A stretch of DNA of 12,669 bases from an uncultured Mitsuokella sp. (GTDB lineage Bacteria; Bacillota; Negativicutes; Selenomonadales; Selenomonadaceae), in contig CAAGMF010000107.1 in the NCBI GenBank assembly GCA_900770895.1, positions 1 through 12,669 on the forward strand. Direction: 5' to 3'. Shown piece after piece: positions 1 to 5,865 of the stretch. The first letter of the stretch is position 1, and each line of letters starts with the position of its first letter. The translations under genes and the position numbers were made by a program. A model generated the notes under the pieces. It saw only the letters and a list, made by a program, of their open reading frames with translations, was not told where the DNA came from and did no database searches.

Positions 1-4
1 TATT

Positions 5-138
5 GTGGTTTGGCTAAAATGAAATTTTTCCCAATGAATAGGTCCCTTGAAAGTACTTAAACGCGCTACGCTTGAACGAAAGTACTTTCCGCGGGAATGC
101 TTGATAGGGAAAAATTTAATTTCTTAACGCCAAACCAC
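5..138. repeat. Imperfect palindrome of ~134 bp, MITE-like
   Basis: The outer 10 bp (5-14, GTGGTTTGGC) are exactly complementary to 129-138. Inside, 22-32 (AAATTTTTCCC) matches 107-117 over 11 bp, TCCC at 43-46 can pair with GGGA at 93-96, and 49-58 (GAAAGTACTT) matches 80-89. The whole segment can therefore fold into one long interrupted hairpin with a ~21-nt centre. It has no coding signal and is richer in A/T than its surroundings. It could be a miniature inverted-repeat element or the remnant of an insertion-sequence end. The base 5' of the repeat is close to the window edge, so a target-site duplication cannot be judged. Confidence 0.6.
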
Positions 139-230
139 GACGCTTCATTCCGGAACCATGCCTGCCGCTGCGTTATCAAAGCAGGTATCTGAATCTCATG
201 CGTTGGCAGGTATTTCGTTGCAGATTCAAT
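139..230. other. Intergenic stretch without a recognisable gene
   Basis: No credible reading frame with a ribosome-binding site lies here. The only structure seen is a short direct repeat GCAGGTAT at 181-188 and 206-213, a 25-bp period. The stretch separates the palindromic element from the terminator of the histidine kinase gene. Confidence 0.5.
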
Positions 231-270
231 AAAATCCCCTCCGGACAAAATTCTATCCGGAGGGGATTTT
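231..270 (-). terminator. Intrinsic terminator of the histidine kinase gene
   Basis: A perfect 15-bp stem joins 231-245 (AAAATCCCCTCCGGA) to 256-270, with a 10-nt loop. On the minus strand the stem ends in TTTT followed by ATTG. It directly abuts the stop codon of the kinase gene (270-272). Because both arms carry an A/T run, it may also stop transcription arriving on the plus strand. Confidence 0.85.
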
Positions 271-2258
271 CATGCTTCGGTCGTCGGCGGCTCGCTGCGC
301 GGGAACGTCAGGGTGAACGTGGTGCCGTGGGCAGTGGGAGCCGTGCTGCTCTGGACGGTGATCCGGCCGCCGAAAAGCTCGACGAGGAACTTCACGAGCG
401 ACAGGCCGAGACCGTTGCCGCCGGTCTTGCGGGCCCGGGCCTTGTCGGCGCGGTAGAAGCGCTCGAATATGCGGGGCAGGTCGGCGGCATCAATGCCGAC
501 GCCGTTATCAGCAATCTTATAGATGATGCTCTGGCCATCGTCGGACAGCGTGCAGCTGGCAGTTATGCGGCCGCCCTCGGGCGTGTACTTGCTGGCGTTC
601 TCGAGCAGGTTGCGCAACAGCTCCTCCAGGAGGTCGGGATTGGCCTGGAGACAGAGCGGCGGGGAGGACGGATTCGGGACGGCTTGGTCTGCGGCAGCCG
701 TGGTGCCGGACTCCGAGATGGCGCCTCCGGCGGGGAGGGACGGCAGGTCCAGCTCGAGGGACTGCTTCTTGTCGGCAGCCACGCGGCGCAGACCCGCGAC
801 AGCCGCATGCAGTGTCTGCGCCGCATCGACCGGCCGCTGCGGGAAATGGGCGCGGCAGTCATTCGAGTCGAGCCGGGCCAGCTGCAGCAGCTGGTGGACG
901 AGGCGCGTCATACGGCTGGCTTCTTTCGCGATGACAGAGGCGTAGTGCCGGTCGCTCTCGGGATCGGTGTAGTCATCACTGGCCAGCAGCTCAGCGAAGC
1001 CGGATATGGAGGTCAGGGGCGTAGCCAGCTCATGGGCGGCGTTCGCTACGAAGTCGGCCTGCCGGTTCACGAGCTCCTGCTCAATCGTGATGTCGTGGAA
1101 GACAGCCAGTACGGTGGGCCCGTCGGCGGAGAACCAGGTATCGAGCTTCGTGTTGCACGGAAAGGGTGCCAGATATATCTCGAAGGCACGCTCGGTCTGG
1201 GCTGGATGCCCCTCGGCGGTCGTGGCGGCCTCGGGATGGGTATCCGCCGCCATGAGCCGCAGCGTGATGGTGCGGGGCTGATTCGTGGCGGCCACAGCGC
1301 GGGCGGCCTCGGACAGCTGGGCATTGCCGAGCACATGGATGCTGTGGCGCTGCAGGTCCTTCTGGCCCAGATTGAAATAGGAACGGGCCCGATCGTTCAT
1401 ATCAGTGATACTGCCGGAGTCGGACAGCAGCATGATCGCATCATCCGTGCTCTGCAGCACGAGCTGCAGGCGCCGCGACTCGGCTTCGGACTGCTGGATA
1501 CGGCTGGCGAGATTGGCTGTCAGCATGTTCAGCGTGTGGGCCAGATGGTCGAATTCGTCGTGCGAGCCCAGATGGATGCGCCGGTTCAGATTGCCGCCGG
1601 TGATATCGGCCGCAGCACGGGAGAGCGCCATGATCGGGCGCAGCTGTCGGTTCGTCAGATAAAATGAGAGCACGAGTGCCAGCAGCAGCGACAGGCAGAT
1701 GACGAAAGCGATGCTGTGGGCGACGGTCTGGTACGAGCTGTTGGCCGCGGCCAGCGATTTCGACGTGCGGATGACGCCGAGCAGGCTGCCGTCCGTGGCG
1801 TAGATCGGCATAGCCACATACAGGTAGTCGGTTTTCAGGGAATCGCTGTAGCGTATCGCCTGCCCATAGCCATGCGGACCGGCATTGAGAGCGGCCTGGA
1901 TCTCGGGGCGCTGCAGGTGGTTGTCGAGTTGGCCGGATTTTTCCGAGGTATCGGCGATGACCGTGCCATCGGAGCGGATGATGGTGAGGCGCAGGCTCGT
2001 CTCCGCGCTGATGCGGTCTATGGTACGGGCCAGCTCGGTGTAGTCGTTATTGTTTGCACCAGCCATCCAAATGGCGCTGCTCTCGGTCAGCAGCAGCGTC
2101 TGCGTCAGCCGGGCGCTTTCGACGAGGGCAGACGTCTCGCGTGCCATGGCTTCGCTATGGATGTGCTCGAGCAGCCACCAGCCGATGATGGCGAGCGGCA
2201 GTGTGGCCACGATGATGAAGGAAGCCGCCAGACGGCGGGAAATCTTTGTTTGCAGCAT
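270..2258 (-). CDS. PhoR-like sensor histidine kinase (HAMP-PAS-HisKA-HATPase)
   Basis: This 662-residue membrane sensor kinase autophosphorylates on a histidine and passes the phosphate to a response regulator. In order it shows TM1 at about 11-31, an extracytoplasmic sensor segment at 32-180, TM2 at about 181-201, a HAMP linker at 202-255, and a PAS-like segment around 262-395. The H-box FVANAAHELATPL has the phospho-acceptor His409. The ATPase domain has N-box Asn554 (LLENASKY), G1 box DNGVGID (584-590), F-box RIFERFYR (596-603) and G2 box GGNGLGLS (613-620). A Pro/Ser/Ala-rich insertion lies near 508-536. The ATG start is preceded by GAGGTG at a good distance. The architecture is that of the PhoR/WalK family, but the signal cannot be read from sequence. 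No response regulator gene adjoins it: upstream lies the prophage integrase, so the usual partner may have been separated by the insertion or may lie elsewhere. Confidence 0.95.
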   Translation of the reverse strand: MLQTKISRRLAASFIIVATLPLAIIGWWLLEHIHSEAMARETSALVESARLTQTLLLTESSAIWMAGANNNDYTELARTIDRISAETSLRLTIIRSDGTVIADTSEKSGQLDNHLQRPEIQAALNAGPHGYGQAIRYSDSLKTDYLYVAMPIYATDGSLLGVIRTSKSLAAANSSYQTVAHSIAFVICLSLLLALVLSFYLTNRQLRPIMALSRAAADITGGNLNRRIHLGSHDEFDHLAHTLNMLTANLASRIQQSEAESRRLQLVLQSTDDAIMLLSDSGSITDMNDRARSYFNLGQKDLQRHSIHVLGNAQLSEAARAVAATNQPRTITLRLMAADTHPEAATTAEGHPAQTERAFEIYLAPFPCNTKLDTWFSADGPTVLAVFHDITIEQELVNRQADFVANAAHELATPLTSISGFAELLASDDYTDPESDRHYASVIAKEASRMTRLVHQLLQLARLDSNDCRAHFPQRPVDAAQTLHAAVAGLRRVAADKKQSLELDLPSLPAGGAISESGTTAAADQAVPNPSSPPLCLQANPDLLEELLRNLLENASKYTPEGGRITASCTLSDDGQSIIYKIADNGVGIDAADLPRIFERFYRADKARARKTGGNGLGLSLVKFLVELFGGRITVQSSTAPTAHGTTFTLTFPRSEPPTTEA

Positions 2259-2385
2259 ATAGCACCTCGTTGATTTTCATATATCATTATTTTAGCACGT
2301 CAGGCGGAGCACGGCGATATTTACATAGAATAAACATAGAAGAGCCCTCAACCCTTTATTTTTAAGGGGGTGGGGGCTCTTTTGT
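2259..2385. other. Probable prophage-host junction (attachment region)
   Basis: This 127-bp gap separates a chromosomal-type kinase gene from the prophage integrase, the usual place for an attachment site. It contains the kinase leader, a direct repeat CATAGAA at 2324-2330 and 2335-2341 that could be an integrase arm-type site, and the terminator at 2341-2383. The core sequence cannot be identified because the other prophage end is outside the window. The placement is an inference from gene order only. Confidence 0.4.
2341..2383 (-). terminator. Terminator downstream of integrase
   Basis: The arms AGAGCCC (2341-2347) and GGGCTCT (2374-2380) pair, continued inward by a G/C-rich stem around an A/T loop. 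On the plus strand it is followed by TTT and on the minus strand by a weak TTCTA. It lies just beyond the integrase stop codon (2386-2388). It probably ends integrase transcription and may work in both directions. Confidence 0.6.
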
Positions 2386-3612
2386 CTACGCTTTGTCAAC
2401 ATCGTGCGCCTTTTGCCTATGCAGCGTCTCTTCAAAAATCTTCTCGGTGCGGTCTTGCAGGGTGGCGGTGTTGTGTATGTAGACCTGCTCGGTGATGCCA
2501 ACGGAGGCGTGGCCGAGGCGGCTGGCGACGCCTTTGGCCGGGGCACCGTTCTCGATGAGGGTTGTGGCGTGGGTGTGGCGGAAGGAGTGTGAGTTGAGTC
2601 CTTCACGCTGCAGGAGGACAGAGAGGCGGCTTGGGCGGATGAACTTGCCCGCTTCGTAGGTGCAGACGAAGTCAAGCTCAGGGTAGCGGCTATGCAGGTG
2701 ATCGGATCCTGAGATGACGCGGTTGCCATCGCTGCTGTTGTCAAGATAGTTGTAGACGAAGTTGTTCTCGAAGATGAGCGCATTGCAAGCCTGCATGACT
2801 TTCCATGCAGCGAGCTCGGCGAGGAGCTGCATGTCAATGCGGATCGTGCGGGAGCTCGTGACAGTCTTCGGTGGGCGGAGGTAATGACCGTGGAGTTGCG
2901 GTACATACACGAGCTGGTGGTCGATGGTGATGGTCCCACTCTGGAAGTCGATGTTGCGCCAGCGCAGGCCGAGGGCTTCGCCCATGCGGAGACCCGTATG
3001 ATAGAGGAGCATGAGAGGAATATAGAGCTCCGTGCCAGGCGGGTATGACTCAATCAGTGTATCAAAGCGCTCCGGCGATATGATGGTCCGCTTGATGACC
3101 TTCTTGGCAGCCTTGGACGGGATGCTGATGTACTGGGCCGGATTGCTACGGATGATGCTGGCCGGGTAGACTGCGTACTTGAGACCGGCTTGCAGGATGG
3201 CGAGCGTGGTCTTTGCCGACGAGTAGGAGATGTTGTCGGTCTGCATGAGACGCGACGCCCACTGATCAATCATCAGCGGTGTCAGGTCCTGCAGAGCGAT
3301 ATTGCCCAGGTGCGGGGTGATGTGGTTCCGTATCATCGAGCTGTAAAGGCGTAGCGTAGAGTCGCGGACGCGTGAGGGGCAGACGGTGTGGACCCACTGC
3401 GTGAAGAAATCCGACAACAGAGTCTTCTTGGCCGTGATGCCGATGCAGCCATGCTTCCATGCGCTGTACGCCTCGACACCGGCATCAAAGGCGTCGTCTT
3501 GTGTCACGAATCCGCCTTTTTCGATGACCTTGCGCTTGCCCGTTTCAGTCTTACCCGCCTCGAAGCTGTACGACCAGGTCTTCCCACGCTTGCGGGTGCG
3601 TATGCCTGCCAT
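2386..3612 (-). CDS. Phage tyrosine recombinase (integrase)
   Basis: This 408-residue site-specific recombinase would integrate and excise the prophage. The N-terminal 1-55 are an arm-type DNA-binding segment (RKRGKTWSYSFE), and 63-160 are the SAM-like core-binding domain. The catalytic domain shows Arg209 in TGLRMGEALGL, Lys249 in PPKT, His342 and Arg345 in HSFRHTHATTL, His368 in LGHAS, and the nucleophile Tyr378 in VYIHNT. All catalytic residues are present, so it should be active. The start is fixed by AGGAGGG six bases before the ATG. It is a typical length for Firmicute temperate-phage and ICE integrases. It is the outermost phage gene, next to the host kinase gene, which points to the attachment site at 2259-2385. 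No excisionase is certain, though the HTH gene at 7170 is a candidate. Confidence 0.96.
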   Translation of the reverse strand: MAGIRTRKRGKTWSYSFEAGKTETGKRKVIEKGGFVTQDDAFDAGVEAYSAWKHGCIGITAKKTLLSDFFTQWVHTVCPSRVRDSTLRLYSSMIRNHITPHLGNIALQDLTPLMIDQWASRLMQTDNISYSSAKTTLAILQAGLKYAVYPASIIRSNPAQYISIPSKAAKKVIKRTIISPERFDTLIESYPPGTELYIPLMLLYHTGLRMGEALGLRWRNIDFQSGTITIDHQLVYVPQLHGHYLRPPKTVTSSRTIRIDMQLLAELAAWKVMQACNALIFENNFVYNYLDNSSDGNRVISGSDHLHSRYPELDFVCTYEAGKFIRPSRLSVLLQREGLNSHSFRHTHATTLIENGAPAKGVASRLGHASVGITEQVYIHNTATLQDRTEKIFEETLHRQKAHDVDKA

Positions 3613-3801
3613 ATGTGACCCTCCTTTTATGGTTGATATGAAAAAGTAGCTATTTGGCCTTAGAGAGAATAGCGGATATCAAGGTAGATAGATCCGATAA
3701 TTCGGGTTTGATTTCTTTTCATGGCCGCCTTCGGGCGGTTTTTTTTGTTTCCATTATGCGAGCGTCCGCAAAATGGTAGGCCACTGCTTTGGGGCTATAT
3801 T
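3613..3801. other. Gap between integrase and abi gene
   Basis: This 189-bp stretch holds no gene I can support. It contains a plus-oriented terminator (3725-3746) and an inverted repeat CCATTATGCG (3751-3760) / CGCAAAATGG (3767-3776) with one mismatch and a 6-bp centre. It also contains a short palindrome CCGA-TAAT-TCGG at 3694-3705. The integrase promoter should lie here, but I see no strong -35/-10 pair. Confidence 0.5.
3725..3746 (+). terminator. Orphan plus-strand intrinsic terminator
   Basis: The stem CCGCC (3725-3729) and GGCGG (3734-3738) is closed by a TTCG tetraloop and followed by eight T residues on the plus strand. Both flanking genes run on the minus strand, where the hairpin has no T tract after it. 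It therefore appears to end a plus-strand transcript that has no recognised gene. Confidence 0.7.
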
Positions 3802-4827
3802 TTAGAACTTGTGAGTTGCGATGCATTTTTGATAAGCTATTATGCGTTCAGACAAATTTGAAGGTAAGTTAGCAGCTGCGGCATAGGAATCGAATATTCC
3901 TTTCTTGCGAAACTCTGTTGATGTATTGTCTTGTGGCATCATGATTTGTAACAAGCGATTGCAGAAATTATTTGTGATAGAAGGATTACAAATTGGCACA
4001 ATATACAAACACATATTTAAGGCAGCGTATATATCATCAAGGCCACGATGAAAACCACTTAGGTCTGTCCAGTTTAGTAGGCATGGAGCAAATAAAGCTT
4101 TGGCTGACTTTGCTGATAGCTTGTTTTTATGTTCTTTGAACGAAATGAATTTTAGATTATGTGCAATGGTATTGCGGCAACGTCTGGATAAATTCAGCCC
4201 GTTTATCAAAAACTCTACTTTTTGTTTATATTCCAAAGTAGTAGATGGTATCAGGGCATTTGTTACATATTGTTTTTGCGGCGATTTCATAAGCTGAAAA
4301 AGGTTGATAGCTGTACCGAATGATATATTTTTAAACAAAATCCAGGGAGGTATGTGATTATGATTTTCTGAATAATGCCGGGTCGGTTGTGGGATAGGGA
4401 CACCTTTTTTGGGATGATATATGCCAGTGATTTTTTGCAGTTCCTTATCGAAATAAATTTTATTATGTTTAGGAAGAAAATTATTTTTTGCCAGATATTC
4501 TAGCTCATAGACACCAAAATCTTTGGCGAGTACATAAGCCAATTCGGTTTTGAAATGATTTTCAATCAAGAGGATTTGATTGAATAGTAAATCCTGAAAC
4601 TCTCGATCGATGGTGTAAAATTGATACAGAAATTCTATACTGATGTGCGGCTTGAACTTATCACCTTCCATGAAGCTGTCTTTGTAGCCGTTGATTAGGT
4701 CATAGTAGGATATGGATCGTAGAACCCGGCGAGCAAAGTCAATGTTGTGTATATCAAGGCCGTGGCATGTTTGCAGATAGGAAATTTGTTCATCGTACGT
4801 TTTGAATGGTTTATCGTAATCGCACAT
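3802..4827 (-). CDS. Abi_2 (AbiD/AbiF-type) HEPN abortive-infection protein
   Basis: This 341-residue protein opens with the family hallmark FKTYDEQISYLQ followed by SYYDLINGYKDSF (39-52), as in AbiD/AbiF proteins of Gram-positive phages and plasmids. The HEPN ribonuclease motif R-x4-H is visible as Arg218-Asn-x3-His223 in RCRNTIAHN. Members are thought to cleave RNA and arrest the infected cell. The start ATG has AGGGAGG about six bases upstream. Base composition is clearly lower in GC than all neighbours, which marks it as an imported cargo gene in the lysogeny module that probably protects the lysogen from other phages. Its 5' leader carries its own consensus promoter and a small structured RNA ending in a terminator (4845-4912). 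The gene would thus be expressed by read-through and is probably held in check by that RNA. The AbiF-versus-AbiD subfamily assignment is uncertain. Confidence 0.85.
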   Translation of the reverse strand: MCDYDKPFKTYDEQISYLQTCHGLDIHNIDFARRVLRSISYYDLINGYKDSFMEGDKFKPHISIEFLYQFYTIDREFQDLLFNQILLIENHFKTELAYVLAKDFGVYELEYLAKNNFLPKHNKIYFDKELQKITGIYHPKKGVPIPQPTRHYSENHNHIPPWILFKNISFGTAINLFQLMKSPQKQYVTNALIPSTTLEYKQKVEFLINGLNLSRRCRNTIAHNLKFISFKEHKNKLSAKSAKALFAPCLLNWTDLSGFHRGLDDIYAALNMCLYIVPICNPSITNNFCNRLLQIMMPQDNTSTEFRKKGIFDSYAAAANLPSNLSERIIAYQKCIATHKF

Positions 4828-4844
4828 AGAATCCTCCCTATGTA

Positions 4845-4912
4845 AAATAAAACCCCGCCGCTATAAGCGACGGGGTAGCGACCAACGCCGAAGCGCTGAA
4901 GTCATTTCATCT
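4845..4912 (-). ncRNA. Predicted abiF-like antitoxin RNA in the abi leader
   Basis: From the predicted transcription start near 4912 the minus strand encodes ~65 nt with two hairpins. The 5' one has a stem GACU/GGUC, then a small bulge, then AGCGC-UUCG-GCGUU. The 3' one is the 11-bp terminator stem at 4852-4876 followed by UUUUAUUUU. The unit lies between the promoter (4919-4947) and the abi ribosome-binding site. A conserved 'abiF RNA' upstream of AbiF genes is known, and in related RNA-protein toxin-antitoxin systems such an RNA neutralises the toxin. The assignment rests on architecture. I could not compare it with the covariance model. Confidence 0.65.
4852..4876 (-). terminator. Strong terminator between promoter and abi gene
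   Basis: An 11-bp stem with one G-U pair (ACCCCGTCGCT / AGCGGCGGGGT on the minus strand) and a 3-nt loop is followed by TTTTATTTT. It sits upstream of the abi start codon. Most transcripts would stop here, giving many copies of the small RNA per abi mRNA. Confidence 0.85.
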
Positions 4913-4918
4913 ACTCTG

Positions 4919-4947
4919 ATTATAGCGTATGCATATACCCATGTCAA
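4919..4947 (-). promoter_or_regulatory. Consensus sigma-A promoter for small RNA and abi
   Basis: On the minus strand the -35 TTGACA (4947-4942) and the -10 TATAAT (4924-4919) both match consensus perfectly, with a 17-bp spacer. The start should be near 4912. It is one of the strongest-looking promoters in the window, as expected for an abundant antitoxin RNA. Confidence 0.85.
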
Positions 4948-5027
4948 TAAGCAAACAGCATTTTTGTGGTCTTAGCTGCGCCTAACTTGACCAGACTGTA
5001 CCGCGGCTGCATATGTAAAGTAATCAT

Positions 5028-5687
5028 TTACAGCTTCCCACGCAGTTCTACGACTTTTCCGATGACGCGGACGGGGAGGTCATGGATTTCCTGATTGGAA
5101 TAGAAGTGCGGCTCGTAGACGCTCGTATTCGTGGCGATGAGGATGATGCCGTCTTCTTGCTTCTTAACGCGCTTGACTGTGGCTTCGTCGCCATTGACCA
5201 GGACGATGGCGATGTCACCGCTGTCTACATCTTCCTGCTGGCGCACAATGACAACGTCGCCTTCGAGGATCCGCGGCTCCATCGAGCGCCCGCAAACACG
5301 CAACGCGAAAAATCTGCCGGTGGCCGCCATTTTTTGTGGTATCTCTTCCCAATCAAGGACTTCTTCGATAGCTTCGATCGGGATGCCGGCTATGACACGG
5401 CCGAGGACAGGGATGCGGACGCCTTTCTCCTTGGCAGGCGGTTGAGCGGAGGCAGGGAGGCCATCCGCGGGCGGCTGGGGAGCAGGTTCTGAAAGCCCCA
5501 TAAGATAACTAGGCGCTACATGAAGCGCCTCTGCAAGTCTATATACATTTTTCTGCTTGGGTTCGTAATTGCCAGAAAGATATTCGCTTATAGACGCTTT
5601 GCTGATGCCTGTACGTTCGTGTAAATCAATAGCCTTTAAGCCGGCTGATGACATAGCTGTGCGTAGCCGGTCCGCAAAAGTACTCAT
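5028..5687 (-). CDS. LexA/CI-type phage repressor (HTH_XRE + S24 peptidase)
   Basis: This 219-residue lysogeny repressor has an N-terminal XRE helix-turn-helix at about 5-62 (LKAIDLHERTGISKASISEYL). A Pro/Ala-rich linker at 67-86 leads to an S24 self-cleavage domain. The scissile bond is probably Ala100-Gly101 (VIAGIP), the nucleophile is Ser135 (CGRSMEP) and the general base is Lys172 (EATVKRV). It should hold the early promoters off and undergo RecA-stimulated cleavage after DNA damage. I chose the internal ATG because GAGGAGG lies about eight bases before it. The 18 residues from an upstream start would run back through the promoter. It is divergent from the cro-like gene, and operators sit between and beyond them. 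Its own promoter overlaps an operator, which suggests autoregulation. Confidence 0.95.
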   Translation of the reverse strand: MSTFADRLRTAMSSAGLKAIDLHERTGISKASISEYLSGNYEPKQKNVYRLAEALHVAPSYLMGLSEPAPQPPADGLPASAQPPAKEKGVRIPVLGRVIAGIPIEAIEEVLDWEEIPQKMAATGRFFALRVCGRSMEPRILEGDVVIVRQQEDVDSGDIAIVLVNGDEATVKRVKKQEDGIILIATNTSVYEPHFYSNQEIHDLPVRVIGKVVELRGKL

Positions 5688-5709
5688 AATAAAACCTCCT
5701 CTAGGGCTA

Positions 5710-5738
5710 ATTATATCTGAGTAGTTCGGAAAACACAA
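5710..5738 (-). promoter_or_regulatory. Repressor promoter (PRM-like)
   Basis: On the minus strand the -35 TTGTGT (5738-5733) and the -10 TATAAT (5715-5710) have a 17-bp spacer. The predicted start is near 5703, leaving a short leader with the ribosome-binding site. Operator O1 covers the -35 and part of the spacer, so bound repressor would shut its own synthesis. Confidence 0.7.
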
Positions 5739-5739
5739 C
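5724..5739. promoter_or_regulatory. Operator O1 (degenerate right half)
   Basis: The perfect half site GTTCGG at 5724-5729 is followed by AAAA and CACAAC, which has two mismatches to CCGAAC. It overlaps the repressor promoter. Its centre is 42 bp from that of O2, about four helical turns, which would allow co-operative binding on one face. Confidence 0.6.
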
Positions 5740-5754
5740 AAAAATAAAAAAAAT

Positions 5755-5789
5755 ATAGCTTTTTAGTTCGGAAAATCGAAAAAAGCTAT
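5755..5789. promoter_or_regulatory. Operator O2 nested in a 10-bp-arm inverted repeat
   Basis: GTTCGG (5766-5771), AAAA and TCGAAA (5776-5781) form an operator with two mismatches in its right half. It lies at the centre of a larger inverted repeat ATAGCTTTTT (5755-5764) / AAAAAGCTAT (5780-5789) whose right arm reaches the -35 of the early promoter. Confidence 0.6.
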
Positions 5790-5817
5790 TGACAAGGGTG
5801 GGTATGACTGTTATGAT
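5789..5817 (+). promoter_or_regulatory. Early rightward promoter (PR-like)
   Basis: TTGACA at 5789-5794, a 17-bp spacer and TATGAT at 5812-5817. The start is expected near 5824, just before operator O3. It drives the cro-like gene and probably the whole plus-strand early operon. Confidence 0.85.
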
Positions 5818-5824
5818 GATTACG

Positions 5825-5842
5825 GGTTCGGAAAGCCGAACC
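5825..5842. promoter_or_regulatory. Operator O3 (perfect palindrome)
   Basis: GGTTCGG-AAAG-CCGAACC is an exact 7-bp-arm palindrome on the start site of the early promoter. Bound repressor would block initiation. This site and O4 define the consensus GTTCGG-N4-CCGAAC. Confidence 0.8.
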
Positions 5843-5865
5843 AAACAGAAAGGAGCGTGAAAGGG

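Noticed and set aside
66..248. 60-codon minus-strand frame at the left edge
   Set aside because: It runs through the palindromic repeat and half of the terminator, starts with a TTG without a ribosome-binding site, and shows no protein-like features.
198..1667. Long plus-strand open frame (489 codons) opposite the histidine kinase
   Set aside because: It is antisense to a kinase with all catalytic motifs, has no ribosome-binding site or recognisable domain, and is Gly/Arg-rich as expected for a shadow frame in GC-rich DNA.
2292..3053. 253-codon minus-strand frame within the integrase gene
   Set aside because: It is in a different frame of the integrase coding sequence, Ser/Thr/Pro-rich and without a start signal. 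The tail beyond the integrase stop was considered as a leftover of a host gene end, but gives no recognisable family.
4957..4994. Imperfect hairpin between repressor stop and abi promoter as a terminator
   Set aside because: TGGTC-TTAG can pair with CTAA and GACCA only with a 3-nt bulge, and no T tract follows on either strand. It is too weak to call as a terminator.
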